From NCBI RefSeq assembly GCF_900143525.1, contig NZ_FREZ01000005.1, positions 232,819 to 296,818 of the forward strand: a DNA stretch of 64,000 nt, in the 5' to 3' direction. This stretch comes from Ruegeria sp. Alg231-54 (GTDB lineage Bacteria > Pseudomonadota > Alphaproteobacteria > Rhodobacterales > Rhodobacteraceae). The notes below the pieces were generated by a model that did not search any database, was not told where the DNA came from, and saw nothing but the letters and a program-made list of their open reading frames with translations. Every line of letters starts with the position of its first letter. Position 1 is the stretch's first letter. Made by a program: the position numbers and the translations under genes. Below, piece after piece: positions 28,657 to 38,163 of the stretch.

Positions 28657-29439
28657 ATGGAAAAACCCTTTGGGGTTCCGGAAATGGGACCTGTGGATAC
28701 CGGTATGCTGGGCGAGGCATTGCGCCGTGCCTGGGCTGATTTTCGTCGTGCACCAGTTTTTGGCCTGTTGTTCGGAGGGTTCTATGTGCTGGCGGGCTGT
28801 GCCATGGCCTGGATCACGGTGCAGACGCAGACGTCATACTGGCTCGTGCTGGCCACCATAGGATTCCCATTGCTTGGCCCCTTTGCAGCGGTGGGATTGT
28901 ATGAGGTGTCTCACCGGCTGGAACAGGGCGAACCCTTGAAGTTCAGAGAGGTTTTTGGCGTGATCCTGCAGCAGAGCCGCCGTCAATTGCCATCCATCTG
29001 CGCGATTATCGTGGTGATTTTCCTGTTCTGGTTTTTCCTGGGTCATATGATCTTTGCGTTGTTCATGGGGCTGTCGACCATGACCAACGTCTCCAGTTCG
29101 CTAGAGGTCTTTATGACGCCCAATGGCCTGACTATGCTGGCCGTCGGCAGCATCGTGGGGGCCATTTTTGCGCTTATTCTATACATGATCACCGTCCTTT
29201 CGATCCCGATGTTGCTGGATAGAGAACTGGACTTCGTGACTGCGATGATCGCCAGTTTCAGCTACGTCCGGTCGAACCCGAAGATCATGCTGGGGTGGGG
29301 TGTGTTCGTGGCTGTCGTGACGTTTGTGGCTATGATCCCGTGGTTTTTGGGGTTGTTGATCGTCTTGCCGTTGCTGGGGCATGCCAGTTGGCACCTGTAT
29401 CGTCTGATCACTCTGGCAGGGGCCGGGATAGACGCCTGA
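28657..29439 (+). CDS. DUF2189 family integral membrane protein
   Basis: A 260-residue membrane protein with about six hydrophobic segments, beginning near [18 protein letters not shown] and ending near [20 protein letters not shown]. The sequence pattern ([41 protein letters not shown]) matches DUF2189, a family without an established function. A strong AGGAGGAGA lies upstream of the ATG. It is coupled to the amidase gene and convergent with the HTH regulator, with only five bases between the stop codons. Confidence 0.88.
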   Translation: MEKPFGVPEMGPVDTGMLGEALRRAWADFRRAPVFGLLFGGFYVLAGCAMAWITVQTQTSYWLVLATIGFPLLGPFAAVGLYEVSHRLEQGEPLKFREVFGVILQQSRRQLPSICAIIVVIFLFWFFLGHMIFALFMGLSTMTNVSSSLEVFMTPNGLTMLAVGSIVGAIFALILYMITVLSIPMLLDRELDFVTAMIASFSYVRSNPKIMLGWGVFVAVVTFVAMIPWFLGLLIVLPLLGHASWHLYRLITLAGAGIDA

Positions 29440-29444
29440 AGAGC

Positions 29445-30185
29445 CTATGCAGCGCTTTGCTTGAACCGTTTGGCAGCGCGTGCCGCAGGCAGGGCAGCCT
29501 TGGCCTGAGTGCCCAGGTAATTCAGCGAGATCCGGCGCATTGTGGTCGCCTGAGCGTTGGTTTTGGACAGGCAAATTGCAATGCCGCGCCACCGCTCGGA
29601 ATTTTCTTCAGCACCGCGGGTCACAAGGTAGATGCGACTGTTTTGGGCCGCACGGCTGGACATAAGGATAAAAATCTGGCGCCCGGCGCATGCTGCAATA
29701 CCCTGCACCTCACGTCTGGTGGTGTCGGCCGGTATCCCGTCATTTTCGGGCTCATAGCTGCGCACCAGCGTGCATTGCGGCAAACGGCGCGTGTGGATCA
29801 GCCGGTGCCTGGTTGCAGGAGATCCGTCCAGTCCCGTTTCCGTCGCATAATAAAAACCGGCCGGCAATAGGTTTTCAGTCAGCGTAGAGGGGCCGGACCC
29901 CAGGAATTCAGTCAGGGCCGAAGCAGCCGGATGTTCGGGAGGCGTTTCAATTTCCTCCAGAGGCCGCAACAGGATACGGGCGTCGACCTCAAAAAACCGG
30001 CAAATGCGATCCAGAACATCGGGGCGGGGAAAGCTTTCACCCGCCAGATATCTGTTGAATTGGGTTCTGTTGATGCCTAGCTGGCGGCACAGTTCGGACA
30101 CGGACGAATATTGCCGCGACAATTGTCGCAGATTGGCACCGAACATCTGGCGCAATTCATCAGGACTGCGGATACTCATGGTCAT
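29445..30185 (-). CDS. XRE-type helix-turn-helix transcriptional regulator
   Basis: A 246-residue protein with an N-terminal XRE-like HTH (about residues 10-65: FGANLRQLSRQYSSVSELCRQLG, then INRTQFNRYLAGESFPRPDVLDRICRFF). The C-terminal part (about 90-230) is a mixed alpha/beta domain of unknown ligand, seen in related alphaproteobacterial regulators. The ATG at 30185 is preceded by GGGAC; an ATG two codons later is equally possible. It sits between the DUF2189 gene and ilvH; no target operator is apparent. Confidence 0.83.
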   Translation of the reverse strand: MTMSIRSPDELRQMFGANLRQLSRQYSSVSELCRQLGINRTQFNRYLAGESFPRPDVLDRICRFFEVDARILLRPLEEIETPPEHPAASALTEFLGSGPSTLTENLLPAGFYYATETGLDGSPATRHRLIHTRRLPQCTLVRSYEPENDGIPADTTRREVQGIAACAGRQIFILMSSRAAQNSRIYLVTRGAEENSERWRGIAICLSKTNAQATTMRRISLNYLGTQAKAALPAARAAKRFKQSAA

Positions 30186-30427
30186 TTCTGTCCCAGGTTC
30201 CTGAGTGTCATTCCAAAAAGTGCGACGCACCCGACCTTTTGGCCGTTCGTGCATTCTCAATCGTACTGGTGACCCTAGCTGGCGCATCCCAACACCACGC
30301 TACGCCTACGAAGTTAACGTTGGGGCAGGCAAACGCAATAGGCTTTACGTCAATTTGTATGATCTTTTTGGGTAACCATGCTCATAAGCAACATACAGCG
30401 ATATTGTTTGAACATGTCTTGGGACTG

Positions 30428-30463
30428 CGCCTCGCCCCGGTACCCAAAGGGGGGGGCGAGGCG
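30428..30463 (-). terminator. GC-rich hairpin after ilvH
   Basis: CGCCTCGCCCC at 30428-30438 and GGGGCGAGGCG at 30453-30463 are perfect 11-base complements around a 14-base loop, seven bases beyond the ilvH stop codon. No T-run follows on the minus strand, so it may act as a 3-prime stabiliser as well as a terminator for the ilvIH transcript. Confidence 0.6.
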
Positions 30464-30469
30464 AAAAAG

Positions 30470-31030
30470 TCAGTCGCCGCGCAGCAGGGCGGCCACGCCG
30501 GTGCGTGCAATCTCGACAAGGCCTAGCGGACGCATCAGATCGGCAAAGGCGTCGATTTTGTCCGGGGCACCGGTGAGCTCGAAGATGAACGAATTCAACG
30601 TGCTATCGACGACGCTGGCGCGAAAGATATCGGCCAGACGCAGCGCCTCGACCCGCTTGTCGCCCGCGCCGACAACTTTGATGATCGCCAGTTCCCGCTC
30701 GACCGAGGGGCCTTCGACGGTCAGGTCGTGAACCTCGTGTACCGGAACGATACGGCCTAATTGGGCTTTGATCTGTTCGATCACCTGAGGGGTGCCGGTG
30801 GTGACGATGGTGATGCGGCTTAGGTGGCCTGTGTGATCCACCTCGGCGACGGTCAGGCTTTCGATGTTGTAACCCCGGCCCGAAAACAGTCCGATGACGC
30901 GGGCTAGTACACCCGGTTCGTTTTCAACCAGAACCGCAATCGTATGGCGTTCCTGCACGTCCGAGAAGGTGGGGCGTAGGTTGTAGGCGGAATGGCGCGT
31001 TGCACCTTTTTTGATATGTAGGGCAGACAT
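30470..31030 (-). CDS. ilvH: acetolactate synthase small (regulatory) subunit
   Basis: A 186-residue regulatory subunit that binds branched-chain amino acids and activates the catalytic subunit. The N-terminal ACT domain begins at HTIAVLVENEPGVLARVIGLFSGRGYNIESLTV (given in two parts: residues about 29-45 and 46-62), followed by the second ACT-like domain ending in the IARTGVAALLRGD tail. AGGGACA precedes the ATG. It follows ilvI after 67 bp and is expected to be controlled by the leader attenuator upstream of ilvI. Confidence 0.96.
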   Translation of the reverse strand: MSALHIKKGATRHSAYNLRPTFSDVQERHTIAVLVENEPGVLARVIGLFSGRGYNIESLTVAEVDHTGHLSRITIVTTGTPQVIEQIKAQLGRIVPVHEVHDLTVEGPSVERELAIIKVVGAGDKRVEALRLADIFRASVVDSTLNSFIFELTGAPDKIDAFADLMRPLGLVEIARTGVAALLRGD

Positions 31031-31097
31031 TTATGTCCCTTTCATAATCCAATGATGGTCGGGTGCCAGCGCACCCGACAAAATCCGTCGAATTGTG

Positions 31098-32849
<1,752 letters not shown>

Positions 32850-32897
32850 CTGCTTTGCTCCGTTCGCGACATGTGTCTTGCGTTTAGCATAAAAAAA

Positions 32898-32959
32898 GCC
32901 CCCGAGATTTTCGGAGGCGCATGGGTTCGATTATGGTTTACCGTTACCGGCCCATGCGC
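32898..32959 (-). promoter_or_regulatory. ilvIH transcription attenuator: antiterminator arms and intrinsic terminator
   Basis: On the minus strand the terminator is a hairpin with arms at 32911-32918 (GCCTCCGA) and 32898-32905 (TCGGGGGC, one G-U pair), followed by seven T at 32897-32891. The alternative pairing is GCGCATGGG (32959-32951, inside the leader peptide codons Arg-Met-Gly) with CCCATGCGC (32925-32917), which shares the first two bases of the terminator arm. A ribosome stalled at the upstream Leu/Val/Ile codons leaves the first arm free and permits the antiterminator; a ribosome reaching the stop covers it and permits termination. This is the classic attenuation layout; the mechanism is inferred. 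Confidence 0.85.
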
Positions 32960-32991
32960 GTGGTTCCTACGATTACGACTAGCGTTCTCAT
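32944..32991 (-). CDS. ilvIH operon leader peptide
   Basis: A 15-residue open frame, MRTLVVIVGTTRMGR, with AAGGAG nine bases before its ATG. Codons 4-8 are Leu-Val-Val-Ile-Val, so translation speed reports charging of all three branched-chain tRNAs, the end products of the operon. It ends 26 bases before the terminator hairpin and 94 bp before the ilvI start. Too short for ordinary gene finders. Confidence 0.88.
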   Translation of the reverse strand: MRTLVVIVGTTRMGR

Positions 32992-33272
32992 CGCCAAAGG
33001 CTCCTTCTTTGCGTGCAGGGACATTATGAGCCGGGGCAAGGGGCGTCAACAGGCTTTTGCACCAATTTTCTAACTCTGAGGGTGAAATTTGCGACATTTT
33101 ATTGCGCAGATTGACGCATGCAGGGAATATTCAGGAAAAATACCCCCTTTGACCTCCAAATTTCTGCCTTGAGGGTAGTCAAAAAGCGGCATCGCGATGT
33201 CCGAAACAAGCATGAGGAGCAGTTTTGACTGCGGCACGCTGAGAGTGACCGAACAAAGAAGGGAGGCCGAGG

Positions 33273-34118
33273 ATGATCCATGATCTGGTTGATCTGGGGC
33301 GGTATCCGATCGATTGCCCGGACTCGCGCGCATATGAACGACTGATCGGTGATCTGCGTCGCGAGTTGGATCAGGACGGTTGTGCCGTTTTGCCCGGTTT
33401 TATCCACCCCGAAGGTTTGGCGCAGCTATTGAAAGAGGCGGATGCTGTGGCCGACCAGGCCCATCGCTCTTTCAACCGCACCAACGCTTATTTCTCAAAG
33501 GACGATCCCCGGTTGGACCTGAATCACCCAATACGCAGATTTTACGACCGGTCGAACGCCTTCGTTCCGGCGGACAACTTTCCCAAATCGGGTCCACTGC
33601 GCCGAATCTATGAATTCGAGGGCTTTTTGCCGTTCATACGCGATGGGCTGGATGAGCCGGAGGATCGGTTCTTTCGCTATGACGATCCGCTGGCGGATGT
33701 GATCGTCAACGTGGTCGAAGAAGGGCAGGGCTTTCCCTGGCATTTCGATACCAACAACTACACCGTGACACTGGCCATCCAGAATGGCGAGGCGGGTGGA
33801 GCCTTTGAATACGTGCCGAACCTCCGCAGCACCGAGGACGAGAATTTCTCATCCGTGGCCTCTGTTCTGGACGGAAACAGGGCGCTGGTCAGGACGTTGG
33901 AGCTGCAGCCCGGAGACCTGCAGATACTCAAGGGGAGATACGCTTTGCACCGGGTCGCCCCGGTCCAAGGGGCGCGCAGCAGATATGTCGGTATCTTTTC
34001 CTTTGTCGAAGCCGAAGGCATGTGTGGTGGGGTTGAACGCACCAGGCAGCTGTATGGGCGGGTTCTGCCGCATCATCACCAGCGTGTGGGATTGCGCAAG
34101 GATCAGTTGTTGGATTGA
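33273..34118 (+). CDS. Fe(II)/2-oxoglutarate-dependent oxygenase, HalD/BesD-like
   Basis: A 281-residue cupin-fold oxygenase with GGGAGG before the ATG. The iron ligands appear as H157 and D159 in PWHFDTNNYT and H226 in YALHRVAP, with Arg at 235 or 237 (GARSRY) to bind 2-oxoglutarate. The overall sequence resembles the HalD/BesD group, where free amino acid halogenases replace the acidic ligand with Gly to make room for chloride. Here the aspartate is present, so hydroxylation rather than halogenation is expected. Substrate (perhaps a free amino acid) is unknown. A VOC-family gene follows after 48 bp. Confidence 0.75.
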   Translation: MIHDLVDLGRYPIDCPDSRAYERLIGDLRRELDQDGCAVLPGFIHPEGLAQLLKEADAVADQAHRSFNRTNAYFSKDDPRLDLNHPIRRFYDRSNAFVPADNFPKSGPLRRIYEFEGFLPFIRDGLDEPEDRFFRYDDPLADVIVNVVEEGQGFPWHFDTNNYTVTLAIQNGEAGGAFEYVPNLRSTEDENFSSVASVLDGNRALVRTLELQPGDLQILKGRYALHRVAPVQGARSRYVGIFSFVEAEGMCGGVERTRQLYGRVLPHHHQRVGLRKDQLLD

Positions 34119-34166
34119 GCAGCTGCGGGTTACAATCGAGAGCAGGGGCTACCGTCGGAGGGGCAC

Positions 34167-34550
34167 ATGCCGGAATTGCTACAGCTCACGCCATTTGTTC
34201 TGTGTTCGTCACTGCAAAAGCAGGTTGATTTCTATTGCGATCGATTGGGATTTACCTGCGGTTTCAGGCAGGACAATTATGCCTTCCTGTCGCGTGGCAA
34301 GGTCGCCATTCGCTTGCTTGAATGCCCGCCGCGCGAAGACGGGCGTGCCTTGGGGGATGATCAGTCCTTTTACATCGATGTGGCCGGGATTGATGATCTG
34401 TATGAAACCCTCAAGGCAGGGTTGGCTGATTTACCAAAGGGGCGCGTGCGTCCGCCGTTCAATCAGCCGTATCAACAACGCGAGTTTCACGTCCTGGATG
34501 AGGATGGAACCCTGGTGTTTTTTGGTGAAGGCTTGCGAGCAAAGTCCTGA
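34167..34550 (+). CDS. VOC (glyoxalase/bleomycin-resistance fold) protein
   Basis: A 127-residue single-domain protein with the two-beta-alpha-beta-beta-beta pattern: LTPFVLCSSLQKQVDFYCDRLGF at the start, YIDVAGIDDLYETLKAG in the middle and REFHVLDEDGTLVFFGE at the end, where the conserved Glu of the metal site falls. Such proteins act as metal-dependent lyases, dioxygenases or drug-binding proteins; the role here is not clear. It follows the oxygenase gene on the same strand, so the two may serve one small-molecule pathway (inference). Confidence 0.85.
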   Translation: MPELLQLTPFVLCSSLQKQVDFYCDRLGFTCGFRQDNYAFLSRGKVAIRLLECPPREDGRALGDDQSFYIDVAGIDDLYETLKAGLADLPKGRVRPPFNQPYQQREFHVLDEDGTLVFFGEGLRAKS

Positions 34551-34576
34551 GTTAAAAAGCTCCCGCCCGTTGTCGA

Positions 34577-34629
34577 TGCGCCATTGGCGCACGTCCTCCG
34601 GTTGGGCCGGGCAGCGCGTTCCGCGCTGC
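34577..34629. terminator. two hairpins between convergent VOC and response regulator genes
   Basis: TGCGCC-ATT-GGCGCA at 34577-34591 and GCAGCGCG-TTC-CGCGCTGC at 34611-34629. Both lie in the 83-bp gap between facing stop codons, so they could end transcription from either side. Neither has a clear T-run. Confidence 0.5.
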
Positions 34630-34633
34630 GGAA

Positions 34634-35281
34634 TCAGAAGCCGGGGCTTGTGCCCTGCAATACACCATGTTCAAGCGCATAGCGGGTCAGGCCGGCGGTG
34701 GATGAAATCCCAAGTTTGCGCCGGATGTTCTTTCGGTGCGTTTCAACGGTTCGAACCGAGATATCCAGCGCTGCGGCGACTTCCTTGTTGGATTTGCCCT
34801 GCGCCAGTTCCAGCAGAATTGTCTGTTCGCGCCCGGTCAGCGCCTCGCGGGCGCTATCGCCTTTGGGCTGAAGCGATCCGCTGGCCCCGGTGCACAAGTA
34901 CTGCTCACCACGCATCACGGCGTCGATGGCCTGTTTGATCTCATCCGTCGGCACGTCCTTGAGAACGTATCCGCTGGCGCCATGGCTGAGCGCGGTCGAG
35001 ATGTATTCGGGGCTGTCATGCATGGACAGGATCAGAATGCGTGTCCGGGGCAGGCGTTCCAGAATGATTTCGGTCGCGCTGAGGCCGCCTAAGCCGGGCA
35101 TGTTCAGATCCATCAGGATCACGTCGGGTGCAAGATCGGTCGCCTGATCCACGGCCTCTTGTCCGCTGCCCAAGGTCCCGACCACCTCGATCTCATCATA
35201 GCTTTCAAGGATCGACTGAATCCCTTCGGCGACCATAGGGTGGTCGTCAACGATAAGAACCCGGATTGTCTGATCGCTCAT
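34634..35281 (-). CDS. NarL/FixJ-type response regulator
   Basis: A 215-residue two-domain regulator. The receiver domain has the acidic pocket in VLIVDDHPMVAEG and phospho-acceptor D58 in DVILMDLNMPG. The C-terminal LuxR-type HTH reads LTGREQTILLELAQGKSNKE and VRTVETHRKNIRRKLGI. It overlaps the upstream kinase gene as ATGA, so the two are co-translated. The divergent TRAP transporter genes are the likely target. Confidence 0.95.
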   Translation of the reverse strand: MSDQTIRVLIVDDHPMVAEGIQSILESYDEIEVVGTLGSGQEAVDQATDLAPDVILMDLNMPGLGGLSATEIILERLPRTRILILSMHDSPEYISTALSHGASGYVLKDVPTDEIKQAIDAVMRGEQYLCTGASGSLQPKGDSAREALTGREQTILLELAQGKSNKEVAAALDISVRTVETHRKNIRRKLGISSTAGLTRYALEHGVLQGTSPGF

Positions 35282-36711
35282 GTACCGGCCTTTCGGTTAG
35301 GCGTTGCGTCCTCTTGCGGCGGCAGCATGTGGCTCAGAGGCAGGCTGACCTCGATCACTGTGCCGCTGCGTGGGGCGCGTGATGACAGAATGCGCAGCGA
35401 TCCGTCAAGCTGTTCGATGCGTTCCTGCATGTTGCGCAGACCGATACCGGGGTTGGCGGGGTCTGGTGTGGTGCGTAACCCGCGGCCATTGTCGGTGATC
35501 CGCATTGTCGCGCCTTTCTTGTGGCCGCGCAGGTCTATTGTAACACGGGTCGCCCCGGAATGACGCTCAATATTGGTCAGCGCTTCTTGGGCGATGCGGT
35601 ACAGGGCGATCTTGCTATCCTGATCCAGCCGGTTGCGGAACACCACAGTCGAGAATTCGGTCTCGATCCCGGTGCGTTCGCAGAAATCGTCGGTCAGCGC
35701 CTTGAGGGCAGGGCCGAGGCCCAGATCGTCCAGCACGCCGGGCCGCAAGTCGCGGCTGATGCGGCGGACCTCGGTTATGGCAGCGCCCAGATTGTCGATG
35801 CCCTTTTCCAGAGGTGCCTGCGCCCCAGTTTCGTCACCGCGAGACAGGCGACGGCGGGCATTGTCCAGCGCATAGCGGACACCGACAAGAATTTGGCTGA
35901 TCCCGTCGTGAAGCTCGCGCGCCACGCGCCCACGCTCTTCCTCTTGCGCATCAAAAACCCGCTGCGTCAGTTCCTTGAGTTTGGCATCTGCCAGACGGCG
36001 TTCGCGGACGTTCAGCAACATGCCCGAGGTGAAGACAACCAACACTGCGGCAAGAACAATTGCGCCGATATACGAGAAAGTCCGTTGCACTCGGGCCTCG
36101 ACCTCGGCCCGCGCGTTGGCGACTGTCGCGACGATGTCGTCGATGAAAACTCCTGTGCCGACAGCCCACCGCCAATCCTGCAAACCGGCCACATAGGCGA
36201 TCATTTGCGCCTCTTCGCCTGTCGAAGGTTTTTGCCACATGAAACTGTGCCAGCCCGCACCTTGACGGGCCAGGCTGATGAATTCGTCCACAACAGGAGT
36301 GCCGTCGCTATCGGTCAGCCCCTCCCAGTTCCGGTTGATGAATTCGGTCTGGCGCGGGCTGACGAGATTGTTGCCGTCATAGTCATAGACGAAAAAGAAC
36401 CCGTCCTTGCCGTAGATCATCGCTGACAGGATTTGCGTCACAAGGTTCTGTGCCACCTTATCTTCAGTCGATGCGCGCCCATAGATATAGGCAAACCCGT
36501 TGCGGGCCTGCGTGACATAGTTCCTGAGCTCTTCTTTCTTGGCCTCGATCAGACGTCGTTCAAGTGCCTGAATTTCGCGTTCGGCAGTTGCACGGGATTC
36601 CTGCGCCACAAAGAACGCAATCGCGGCCACCGCCACGACCAAAGGGATCGCCGCCACAAGCGACAATTTCTGGCCATAGGTCAGCGAAATCAGATTACGG
36701 AATCCCCTCAT
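35278..36711 (-). CDS. membrane histidine kinase with extracytoplasmic Cache domain
   Basis: A 477-residue sensor kinase. TM1 lies at about residues 16-37. A single Cache (sCache_2-like) domain follows (about 80-195, with YGKDGFFFVYDYDGNNLVSP and WRWAVGTGVFIDDI). TM2 spans about 214-234. A HisKA_3-type dimerisation domain has phospho-acceptor H268 in RVARELHDGISQILVG, and the HATPase domain has the N box LTNIERHSGA and G box ITDNGRGLR. The ATG at 36711 is chosen over a TTG 12 codons upstream; neither has a clear ribosome-binding site. Cache kinases of this type beside TRAP genes usually sense the transported organic acid. Confidence 0.92.
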   Translation of the reverse strand: MRGFRNLISLTYGQKLSLVAAIPLVVAVAAIAFFVAQESRATAEREIQALERRLIEAKKEELRNYVTQARNGFAYIYGRASTEDKVAQNLVTQILSAMIYGKDGFFFVYDYDGNNLVSPRQTEFINRNWEGLTDSDGTPVVDEFISLARQGAGWHSFMWQKPSTGEEAQMIAYVAGLQDWRWAVGTGVFIDDIVATVANARAEVEARVQRTFSYIGAIVLAAVLVVFTSGMLLNVRERRLADAKLKELTQRVFDAQEEERGRVARELHDGISQILVGVRYALDNARRRLSRGDETGAQAPLEKGIDNLGAAITEVRRISRDLRPGVLDDLGLGPALKALTDDFCERTGIETEFSTVVFRNRLDQDSKIALYRIAQEALTNIERHSGATRVTIDLRGHKKGATMRITDNGRGLRTTPDPANPGIGLRNMQERIEQLDGSLRILSSRAPRSGTVIEVSLPLSHMLPPQEDATPNRKAGT

Positions 36712-36845
36712 AGGCGAATCGATACGCAAGCAGGCGGCAAATTGCAAAATTTTTGGTGAATTGGCGCATATGAGAGGGACGGCGCACAGAATTAATTTGC
36801 ATTTGTCATGGTTTGCACCCGGGAAAACATCAAAAACGCGATCCC

Positions 36846-36853
36846 CTACGTAG
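36846..36853. promoter_or_regulatory. CTACGTAG palindrome between kinase and TRAP genes, possible response regulator site
   Basis: A perfect 8-base palindrome followed at once by TACTAGGTA, in the 248-bp gap between the divergent kinase and TRAP genes, 107 bp before the transporter start codon. Similar CTACGTAG-type sites occur near promoters driven by NarL-family regulators of alcohol and acid metabolism genes. Assignment to the neighbouring regulator is inference. Confidence 0.4.
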
Positions 36854-36959
36854 TACTAGGTATTCACATTCACATCTTGGTCATTAGGCTGACGCGCACT
36901 GAAAACGACTACGCCCGGCAATTGCCCGGGTTTTGAATATGTAGGGGAGGAACACTCAT

Positions 36960-38042
36960 ATGGATCGTCGTTCATTTCTAAAAACATCTGCTCTGGGCGG
37001 CTCGGCAGTTGCAGCCACCACGCTGGCGGCACCGGCATATGCGCAGGGTAAGCGCACGCTGACCATGGTAACCTCGTGGGGTCGCGGCCTGGCGGGTGTT
37101 TTCGACAGCGCACAGCGTTGCGCCGACAGCATCACTGCGATGTCGGACGGCAACCTGACCGTTGACATCAAGGCTGCCGGTGAATTGGTTGGCGCATTCG
37201 AAGTCTTTGACGCGGTTTCGTCGGGTCAGGCCGACATGTATCACGCGGCGGACTACTACTTTGTTGGCCAGCACCCGGGCTATGCCTTCTTCACCGCTGT
37301 TCCGTTCGGCATGACCGCTCAGGAAATGGTGAACTGGTACTATCAGGACGGCGGCATGGAGCTGCATGACGAGCTGGGCCAGATCTTTGGTCTGAAGTCG
37401 TTCCTGGCAGGTAACACCGGCGCGCAGGCGGGTGGCTGGTACTCGAAAGAGATCAACGGCCCAGAAGACTTTCAAGGTCTGAAATTCCGTATGCCCGGTC
37501 TGGGTGGCCAAGCTCTGGGTAAACTGGGCGCGTCCGTGCAGAACATTCCGGGTTCGGAAGTGTATCAGGCGCTGTCGTCCGGCGCGATCGACGGTACCGA
37601 GTGGATCGGTCCGTGGGCTGACGAAAAAGCCGGTTTCCAGGAAATCACCAAGGTTTACTACACCGCCGGTTTCCACGAGCCGAACGCAGGCCTGTCGCTG
37701 GCAACCAACCGCGACGTGTTCGACAGCCTGACACCCGCTCAGCAGAAGATCATCGAGATTGCCGCTGCCGAAGCACACCAGTGGAACCTGGCACAATTCC
37801 TGGCCAACAACGGTGCCGCTCTGCAGCGCCTGCAATCAGGTGGCGTCAAGGTCATGGAATTCCCGGACAGCGTTTGGGATGCGTTTGGTGCGGCCAGCCA
37901 GGAAGTGCTGGACGAAAACATGGGCGACGAGCTGTTCAAGAAGATCCACGACAGCGCCATGGCGTCGTCGGCATCGTCGGCTGGTTGGCTGGACCTGTCA
38001 TCGGGCGTTTACACAACGCAGCGTAACCGCGTTCGCGGCTAA
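36960..38042 (+). CDS. TRAP transporter substrate-binding protein (DctP family), Tat-exported
   Basis: A 360-residue periplasmic binding protein with GGGGAGGA before the ATG. The N terminus MDRRSFLKTSALGGSAVAAT is a clear twin-arginine signal with an AYA-type cleavage region near residue 29. The mature part has the DctP-family core, including GLKFRMPGLGGQALGKLGAS with the conserved carboxylate-binding Arg and the GAIDGTEWIGPWADE stretch. This subgroup is often labelled mannitol/chloroaromatic but usually binds 2-oxo or other organic acids; the ligand is unknown. First gene of the TRAP operon. Confidence 0.93.
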   Translation: MDRRSFLKTSALGGSAVAATTLAAPAYAQGKRTLTMVTSWGRGLAGVFDSAQRCADSITAMSDGNLTVDIKAAGELVGAFEVFDAVSSGQADMYHAADYYFVGQHPGYAFFTAVPFGMTAQEMVNWYYQDGGMELHDELGQIFGLKSFLAGNTGAQAGGWYSKEINGPEDFQGLKFRMPGLGGQALGKLGASVQNIPGSEVYQALSSGAIDGTEWIGPWADEKAGFQEITKVYYTAGFHEPNAGLSLATNRDVFDSLTPAQQKIIEIAAAEAHQWNLAQFLANNGAALQRLQSGGVKVMEFPDSVWDAFGAASQEVLDENMGDELFKKIHDSAMASSASSAGWLDLSSGVYTTQRNRVRG

Positions 38043-38063
38043 ACGTTTTCCAAACGATCAATT

Positions 38064-38089
38064 GGTTTCCCCGCTTTCGCGGGGAAACC
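38064..38089 (+). terminator. intercistronic hairpin after the TRAP binding-protein gene
   Basis: GGTTTCCCCGC-TTTC-GCGGGGAAACC: perfect 11-base arms with a 4-base loop, followed by TTTCTCTGTT. It lies between the binding-protein gene and the small permease gene. It may act as a partial terminator or RNA-stabilising stem that keeps binding protein more abundant than the membrane subunits. Confidence 0.7.
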
Positions 38090-38163
38090 TTTCTCTGTTG
38101 CGTATGCGCGGGCCCATCAAACCGCTATAATCAGCAGTGCAACTGATACGACCTGGGGACAAC

